Source: Chloranthus sessilifolius
Taxonomy: Eukaryota > Streptophyta > Magnoliopsida > Chloranthales > Chloranthaceae
NCBI GenBank assembly: GCA_021018995.1
Contig: CM037589.1
Location: 62,957,068-63,021,067, forward strand
Direction of reading: 5' to 3'
DNA: 64,000 bases
The notes below the pieces were generated by a model. The model saw only the letters and a list, made by a program, of their open reading frames with translations, was not told the origin of the DNA and did no database searches. Made by a program: the position numbers and the translations under genes. Below, one piece after another: positions 57,333-64,000 of this stretch (its first letter is position 1; each line of letters opens with the position of its first letter).

Positions 57333-60300
57333 ATGAAGATGTTATCGTGGAATGTGAGAGGCATAAGTGATCGTTTGAAGCGGGTGGGGGTTAAGCAAGT
57401 GATTGCGGCATTTAAACCGGTCATTGTTACTCTACAAGAAACAAAGTGGGGCAGTTGTGATAGAAGGAAGGTCGAGTCGGTCCTGGGGGGCGGAAGTTAG
57501 GATTGGGTTGGTGTTGATTCCATCGGAGCTTCCGGAGGGATTCTGGTGGCTTGGTCTTCGGTTCTCTTCGATAAATTGGACGAGGAATTGGGATGCTTTT
57601 CTGCCTCCGTGGTGCTTCGGGATAAGGTGTCTGGGAAGCAGTGGTGTTTTGCGGGCATTTATGGCCCAGCGTCTGACCGGGAGAGGGGAGATTTTTGGTT
57701 TGAGCTGCACGCTCTCGCTGCTTGGTGGGATATTCCCCTCTGCCTGGGTGGAGATTTCAATGCTATCCGGTGGGATTTCAAAAAGCAGGGTGGCCAACCT
57801 AACTTCGGAGTCATGCGGGATTTCAATTCTTTCATTTTGGACTAGGGGTTATTAGATGTCCCCCTAATTGGGGATCGGTTCACATGGTCTAGTCGTCAGG
57901 ACACTCCTCTTAGCAAGCTGGACAAATTCCTTTGCTTTATCGATTGGCTTGATGTTTTCCTCGGGGCCCGGTTGGAAGCTTTTGCTTGTGCCATTTTTTA
58001 TCATCGCCCTCTCGCTCTGACGTTCAAGTCTCGCAGAAAGGGGTCTTCACCTTTTCGATTTGAAAACATGTGGTTGTTGGATGAGTCCTTTCGGGTGACG
58101 GTCCGGGGTTGGTGGTCGGAGCTGGTGACGACTGGGATTGCTGCTTACCGATTCCTCTCTAAACTTCGCCGGCTAAAAGAGAGAATTAAAATCTGGAACA
58201 AGGGTGAGTATGGTCGGGTTCACGTTAGAAAGGAGGCCTTGCTCTCGAAATTGAAGATTTTAGATAATTTGGAGACTAGAAACCTTTCGGCGGATGAGAG
58301 GGAGGTTAGATTGCAAACGAAGGTGGAGTTCAGTAGTACCTGTAGGGCCGAAGAAGTGTTATGGATGCAGAAAGCGAAGGCTCATTGGTTTAAAGAGGGG
58401 GACGCTAACATTATGTATTTCCATGCGGTTGCTAATGCGCATAACAAATCGAAGTATTTGGGAAGTATTGTCGTGGATGGGGTATCATATTCCGGGCACG
58501 ATCAGGTTTGGGATAATATTGTTGATTTTTACAAACGGTTGTATACGGATGAGGGACATCCGAGGCTGAAGTTGGATGAGCTCCATTTTAAATCCCTTTC
58601 GGAGGAGATTAGTAGGGGGCTGGAGAGCAGGTTTACTGAAGACGAAGTGTGGACAACGATCAGGTTTGGAGGTAGAAACAAAGCGTCGGGGCCGAACGGG
58701 TTCACCATGGAGTTTTACCGTGCTTTTTGGGAGAATATTAAGGCGGACCTGATGGAAGTTTTCAACGAGTTTCACTCGACTGGCTTTATTGGGAGATCCT
58801 TAAATTCCACCTTTATTACCCTCATTCCCAAGACCCATGGGGCTGAGAATATTTCCGATTATCGTCCGATCAGTCTTATCAATTGTCTCTACAAGATCTT
58901 ATCGAGGGTGCTGGTTAACAGGCTCAAGTGGGTAATGAATACTATTATTTCCGGCAATCAGGGGGCTTTCATCCGTGGTAGACAGCTAACGGATCTTATG
59001 GCGGTGGCTAATGAGACAATTCACTCAGCCCATGTGCAGTGTCGGCCGACCGTGATTTGGAAGGTGGATATGGAGAAAGCCTATGATCGGGTCAGCTGAG
59101 AGAATCTCGACTACATGTTAGGAAGGTTGGGATTCAGTGATACTTAGAGGAAATGGATGCGCGGATGTTATTCCTCTCCGTGGTTTTTGATTATGATAAA
59201 TGGCACACCCGCCGGGTATTTTAAGAGTTCCAAAGGCATTAGGCAGGAAGACCCTTTGTCCTCGTTTCTTTTTAATATGGTAGGGGAGGCTTTATTAGGG
59301 CTGATCGAGCGCACAAGGGATTTAAATAGAATTACTGGCATTCGGGTGGGAGAACAAGGCAGATTCATCACGCACCTGCAATATACAGACGATACGATTT
59401 TATTTGGGAAGGCCGATGTGGCAGAACTCGGCGTTATGGTGGATGTGCTCTCGGTTTATGAGGCGGTGTCGAGGTAGCGGGTTAACCACCTCAAGTCTAC
59501 TGTTTCTGGCATTGGTGTGGAGGATGCCCTACTGACCGACCTTGTTGGTTCGGTAGGTTGTGGAATTGAGGAGTTGCCTATTAGGTACCTCGGTTTGCCA
59601 CTTGGGCTAAGACAGCCCACGATCCGTGATTGGCTCCTAGTTGTACAGAGGTTTGAGCAGCGGCTGTCGTCTTGGAAAGGTAAATTGCTGAGTAGTGAAG
59701 GGGAGGCTGATTTTGGTTAAAGCGGTGCTTTCCTCGATCCCCATCTTCTTTATGTCCATGTTTAAGTGCCCCGGCAAAATTCTCGATCGGCTGGAACATA
59801 TTCAACGGTCATTTCTTTGGGAGGGGTCGGGTATGAACAGGCGGTATCATCTTGTTAACTGGGACATGTGTCAGCTGCCTATCGCCGGTGGTGGGTTGAG
59901 GATTCAGAGCTTAAAAAAGAACTTATTTGGCTATGCTTGGAAAGTGGCTATGGAGAGTGGGTAGGGTGGAGGAGAGGGGAAGTCTCTGGTGGTTGGTGGT
60001 TAGTGTTGTCCGAAAAATATGGCCTATCTTGGGGGAGCTGGGGGATATGTATTTCGTCCCACAGGAGTACCTCGGCGTGGTGGAGAGGTATTTCCCGTCA
60101 GTGGGAGCTTCTTGCCAAAGGGGTGCGATATAGCTGGGGGAGTGAAACCCGTATATGGTTCTGGGAGGATGTTTGGTTGGATGTGGGTTCGCTTAAGGCT
60201 ACTTACATGGACATCTTCGATCTTTCTTTGAATCCGGGTGGTAGAATTGATGAGTTTGTCTCGATGGCCAGTGGGAGGAAGGTTTGGGAAGTCGCCACTG

Positions 60301-60940
60301 GAATGCTTCTCAGGGATAGCGAGGTGGGGAGCTATTTGGACCTGCTGAGAAGACTATATGAGGCGCAATAGAACACCTTACGGGTTGATCAGAGAGTTTG
60401 GGTCCTGAACCGTGAAGGGCAATTCAATGTTAAATCGTTGTATCGTTGGTTGTTGTGTCGCCTGCTTATCAACTTCGAAGGCAAATGGCTGTGGAGTGAA
60501 CCTATTCCTCTGAAGATCCGGTTCTTTGTTTGGGCGCTATGTAATAATAGAATCCTCACTAGGGATCAGTTGATTCGGAGGGGTAAAGACGTCCCAATTT
60601 CGTGTGCGATGTGCTCCGACGGGGAGGAGTCCTCTGCCTATCTTTTCCTTCATTGCAGAGTGGCTTGCGAGGTTTGGGGTGCCATTCTCAAATCTTTTGG
60701 GATATCCTGGACTACGCTTGAGACGCCTTATCTGCATTTGCTTAGCTGGGCTGCTGTGAAGGTGGAGGGGGAGAGAAGGGTCTTTTGGAGGGCTACTCTA
60801 TTCGCCGTTTTGAGGTGCTTATGGTGCGAGAGGAATTGCAGAAATTTCGAAAAGAAAAGTAAACTTGTGGGTATGGTTATTGTTGGAGATGATATTTCCA
60901 TTGCATGGGTGCGTAGTAACTTTGGGTGTGTGTGTAGTTA
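57333..60940 (+). pseudogene. LINE ORF2: endonuclease, reverse transcriptase, zf-RVT (broken)
   Basis: The ATG at 57333 opens MKMLSWNVRGISDRLKR, the conserved endonuclease start, followed by QETKW, YGPASDRERGDF and GGDFNAIRW. A frameshift lies near 57450 and a stop near 57844. From 57972 a 375-codon frame carries the RT N-terminal part (WFKEGDANIMYFHAVAN, NKASGPNGFTMEFYRAFW, LIPKTHGAENISDYRPISL, KVDMEKAYDRVS). After a stop come the PLSSFLFNMV and active-site QYTDDTILFGK blocks (near 59380). Later frames give LSSWKGKLLS, ILVKAVLSSIPIFFMS, then the zf-RVT region (60438-60940; PLKIRFFVWALCNNRILT, CAMCSDGEESSAYLFLHC). No RNase H domain was seen, unlike the minus-strand LINE. About six breaks. Confidence 0.88.
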
Positions 60941-61115
60941 AGTGAATTTTAAGTTGTACAATTCACTTAACTCGGGAACCATGTAATACTTGAATATGCT
61001 AAGATGACATATATAATATTTTGCATTGGGATTTGAGTCACTTGAGACTCAACCCTAATATCTTTCTTCTTCTTCTTCCTCCTCTCTAAACCCTAACTCT
61101 AAATTATAGTTTTGA
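60929..61115 (+). repeat. 5' LTR of the copia element (approximate ends)
   Basis: About 187 bp ending just before the primer site. The exact start is uncertain because it meets LINE sequence. It contains an 11-bp inverted repeat TTAAGTGAATT / AATTCACTTAA (60938-60948 and 60960-60970) with an 11-base loop. A TATA-like ATATATAATATT lies near 61009. Confidence 0.55.
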
Positions 61116-61117
61116 CT

Positions 61118-61130
61118 TGGTATCAGAGCC
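61118..61130 (+). other. Primer-binding site (initiator tRNA-Met), copia element
   Basis: TGGTATCAGAGCC, the standard plant initiator tRNA-Met primer site, two or three bases after the LTR end. Confidence 0.9.
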
Positions 61131-61990
61131 TTGAACCGACCATCTTTGCCTATTTTTTTTTTCCTTTTCTCTTGTTGTTGCTAGCGTCACCAGAAATTTG
61201 TTGATGTTAGTGATGACGTCATGCTGACATCAGCTGTCGCCTGAACCCTACCGGAATCCATCGAAATTGCTGGGAACTTGCTCGATTTTTTGTTATGAGC
61301 AACTTTCCCTTCTATATCATCTTCATCCGAGCACTAGAAGAGGGAGAACCCACTTCGTCTTCAACCTCAATTCACCTGCGTCACATAAACTCCATAGAAC
61401 CAGGTTCCTCCCAGATCTGATGCGAGGCATCGAAATCTTCCCAGAACCTCATTTCGATGCCTCTTCTGAAGTGATGCAGTATTTTTTAGAGGTTACAGAG
61501 CTGCCGAGATGTGAAGAACTGCCGGAAACTGAACTCCACGTTGTCAGAGGTGTTATTTCTCGCCGGAAACCTTCGAATCAATGTCAGATTGATCCTCTGT
61601 AACTGCTGATTGCTGGTAACAATCTTTTAAATGTTTTTTTGTGATATTTTCCATGGTCAACTGCCGTATAGACTGTTGCAACTCAGATTGGTGCTTTTCG
61701 ATAAAATTGTTGGTTCTCCATGGTTATGAACATGGTAGCTACGCTGATTGCAGCCATTAGAGCTTATTTTGTGAGGTGTGTGATGCTGTACAGCTGTGAA
61801 GAGAAGAGTATTCTTCTCCGGTAAAGTTAATTGATTTGTATTGTTGGTGCATTGTAAGCATCTTTTAGTTGTCAGAATTGTTGCCTGAAAATCAGCCATT
61901 AGACATGTTTGATTTAATGTCTGAATCAACCCATGGTGCTGATTTGGTTGGGACACAAATTATACTTGTTGAAAAGCCTGTGTAGGCATT
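61131..61990 (+). other. Copia leader region
   Basis: Untranslated stretch between primer site and gag. A 111-codon frame at 61267-61602 shows no recognised domain and is probably chance or a leader ORF. Confidence 0.4.
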
Positions 61991-63101
61991 TGGAACCTCG
62001 GTATCTTTTGATCAAGGATGAGAATAAATCCGAGATCGTTGGCAGGGGAGATGTCTCTCATAACTTACAAATTACTACCAAGAAGCTGAATGGAGCCAAT
62101 TATCTCTCGTGGTCACGGTCTGCTACTATGTACTTAGGGATGAAGAAAAAATTGGGTTACATTTACGAGACTGTCCAGAAACCCAAAGAAGATGACCCTA
62201 AGTATATTAATTGGGAAAGTGACAATCTAACTGTCATGACATGGCTGTTGCACTCCATACAACCAGACATTAGTGATTCCTTTATGTATGCCAGTGATGC
62301 TAAACAATTATGGGAGGCTGTGAGGGATGCGTTCTCGCAGAAACAAAACCTCGCAAAAATGTTTCAGGTTAGTGACAAAATTAACACTATGAAGCAAGGG
62401 GATAAGACTATTGGAGAGTATTACACTCAAATGAGAAGTTTGTGGAATGAATTAGCCCAATCAAGAAGAAGAATTATGCAGCTCGTGTGCCAGCAAGGTT
62501 TGTAAAAATACTGAGAGAAGGAGAGTGTTTGACTTCCTAAAAGGGGTTAGACCCGAATATGAGAATGTTAAATCTAACATTCTCGACAGAGAGGAGTGTC
62601 CTCCACTGGGTACTGTGTATGCCCTCCTTCAGCATGAGGAGAGCAGGCAACAGTTTATGCAGATTTCCGGTGGTGATATATCTGAGAGATCTGCCCTACC
62701 ATCCTTTACTTCTTTTGGTCGTGGGGGAGGGAAGTTTGGTGGTAGAGGTGGTGGGGGCCTCTCCCATGAAGAAAGAGAAATTGTTGTGTTCTCATTGTGG
62801 TAAGAAGGGTCATACCAGAGAAAGATGTTGGGACTTGTATGGGAAACCTAAATTTCTTCCGGGTCGTGCATTTCAGTCTTCCACTGAGGACGCTTCTAGT
62901 CCAGTTGTTAGTCAGAGCACCCCTCCTCCTTCCGTTCCACCTCTAGCTGATTTCCAGAGCTTACAGAGAGAGCTTCACGATCTTCAGGGCCGCCTTCAGT
63001 GCATGGCGGTGACACAGGGACATGCATCTTCCTCCCACATAACTGAGTCAGGTACCTATGGGTCTGCCCATGTGACCTCAACCTCTCAGTCCCCATGAAT
63101 C
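61991..63101 (+). pseudogene. Copia gag with CCHC zinc knuckle (one stop, frameshifts)
   Basis: UBN2-type gag: KLNGANYLSWSRSATMYLG, GYIYETVQKP, WLLHSIQPDISDSFMY, AKQLWEAVRDAFSQK and IGEYYTQMRSLWNEL. A stop and frame change follow near 62504, then FLKGVRPEYENVKSNIL. A frameshift near 62760 leads to the zinc knuckle CSHCGKKGHTRERCWDLYG (62792-62848), then a Ser/Pro-rich spacer. The start ATG is not certain because the 61933 frame begins on a TTG or GTG-type codon. Confidence 0.85.
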
Positions 63102-63983
63102 ATCGATTCTGGGGCTACGGATCACATGTCTGGTATGACAGATTTATTTTCATCTGTGTCTAGTCTTTCTGATTCTATGCATATTCGCATTGTTGATAGA
63201 TCCCTTGTTCCCGTAAGGGGTAAAGGGAATGTTCCACTAGGCACCTTGTCCCTTGACTCTACTCTTTTAGTTCCCAACATGCCTATGAATCTATTATCTG
63301 TCAGTAAAATTACCAATTCCTTACATTGTAGTGTGGCATTCTTTCCATCACACTGTGTTTTCAAGGACCTGAAATCGGGGAAGGTCCTTGGTCATGGTAT
63401 TGAAGAGAAGGGACTCTACCTCTTTCAAGATTTACGTGGTGCATCTCCTCCTGCAGCTATGGTGGTTTCTGTTGATAAAGCTAGATTGTGGCCACCCTCA
63501 TATTAGTCATTTGAAACTTTTATTTCCGAAAAAATTTCATGGATTTGATAGTAGTTTGTTTAATTGTGAGGCTTGTCAGTTCTCTAAACATGTTCGCACT
63601 TCTTATCCCTTCAGTGGTAGTAAATGTGTTATTCCTTTTGAAGTTATTCACTCTGATGTGTGGGGCCTTCCCCTGTTACTGCTTTGCATGGTTATCGTTA
63701 TTTTGTTAGCTTTATTGATGACTGTACTAGACTCACTATGCTCTTTCTTATGCGCACCAAATATGAAGTTGCCTCTATCTTTCCTCTGTTTCACAAACTA
63801 GTTCGTACACAATTTCATGGGCATGTTAAGGTCCTTAGATCTGATAATGGTGTGGAATATTCCTCTCACATTCTTCAATCTTACCTTAACTCTCATGGAA
63901 TTGTGTGGCAAACAACTTGTCCTTATACCTCCCAACAGAATGGTGCTGAGAGGAAAAATAGGCATCTTCTTGAGGTTGCGTGA
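63099..63983 (+). pseudogene. Copia protease, GAG-pre-integrase and integrase start
   Basis: The protease motif IDSGATDHM (63099-63128) is followed by NVPLGTLSLDSTLLVPNMP. The GAG-pre-integrase part has LLSVSKITNSLHCS and CEACQFSKHVRTSYP. Integrase starts near 63645 with HSDVWG and has FVSFIDDCTRLTMLFLM, RSDNGVEYSS and QQNGAERKNRHLLEVA, so all three catalytic acidic residues (D, D, E) are visible. A stop interrupts near 63504 and a frameshift near 63670. RT lies outside the window. Confidence 0.88.
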
Positions 63984-64000
63984 TCTCTATTGTTTGATAT

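Larger units (their letters stand above)
56760..60940 (+). mobile_element. L1-type LINE, GC-rich, plus strand
   Basis: It follows the truncated LTR directly. It holds the 3' part of ORF1 (about 56800-57290) and an ORF2 with endonuclease, reverse transcriptase and zf-RVT regions (57333-60940). No poly-A tail is seen; the end of ORF2 runs into a copia LTR, which may have truncated it. The G+C content is visibly higher than in the surrounding DNA, and the frames are longer than in the minus-strand LINE, so it is younger or from another lineage. Confidence 0.85.
60929..64000 (+). mobile_element. Ty1/copia retrotransposon, 5' half, running off the window
   Basis: A short 5' LTR (about 60929-61115) is followed by a tRNA-Met primer site (61118-61130), a long leader, gag (about 62000-62830), protease (63105), GAG-pre-integrase and integrase (to 63983). 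Protease-integrase before any RT is the copia order. RT, RNase H and the 3' LTR are outside. The frames have only a few breaks. Confidence 0.88.

Noticed and set aside
57403-57855. Two overlapping 100-150 codon frames as separate genes
   Set aside because: They are the LINE endonuclease domain read in two frames around a frameshift near 57450.

Overview
This window is nuclear DNA of a flowering plant; the species cannot be named from the sequence. It holds two split host genes whose proteins are close to Arabidopsis HEN2 and PFC1, GT-AG introns, tRNA-Met-primed LTR retrotransposons, L1- and RTE-type LINEs, tRNA-derived SINEs, a Mutator-like element (MULE) and several MITEs. Most of the 64 kb is transposable-element DNA at different stages of decay. 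The two host genes remain readable exon by exon.

Layout. 1-2534: 3' half of a Ty3/gypsy chromovirus (integrase, chromodomain, 3' LTR). 4469-7886, minus strand: first four coding exons of HEN2, a DExH RNA helicase; the rest lies to the left of the window. A LINE tail sits in its intron 1. 8941-17518: a TIR-bearing MULE with a decayed MuDR transposase (+) and a convergent decayed DUF1985-Ulp1 protease gene (-). It carries four separate arrays of 20-bp palindromic units. 17693-22250: an old minus-strand LINE, abutted by a SINE at 22258-22513.

23736-55368, minus strand: nine exons encoding the C-terminal 266 residues of PFC1, the plastid 16S rRNA dimethyladenosine transferase. All exon phases agree, including a 57-nt micro-exon at 52918-52974. 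Its introns hold RTE LINE pieces, SINEs, two MITE copies with long inverted repeats, a 3.0-kb LTR-type element with its own nested MITE, and a 16-kb Tekay/Del-like gypsy element (36204-52182). That element was itself interrupted by a second gypsy element (44143-48628). Both insertions have exact 5-bp target duplications. The outer element's pol contains two GT-AG intron-like interruptions; removing them restores the protein.

55369-64000 is upstream of PFC1 exon A: a truncated gypsy LTR (56040 to about 56750), a GC-rich plus-strand LINE (about 56760-60930) and the 5' half of a Ty1/copia element running off the right edge. The 5' part of PFC1 (transit peptide and the first ~80 residues) is not in the window.

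HEN2 acts in nuclear exosome RNA surveillance and PFC1 in plastid ribosome maturation. They are neighbours in the same orientation, and nothing suggests a functional link. The most unusual signals are the introns inside a retrotransposon pol gene, the four-array 20-bp palindrome system of the MULE, and LTRs of one family that carry different palindromic repeats at the same place.
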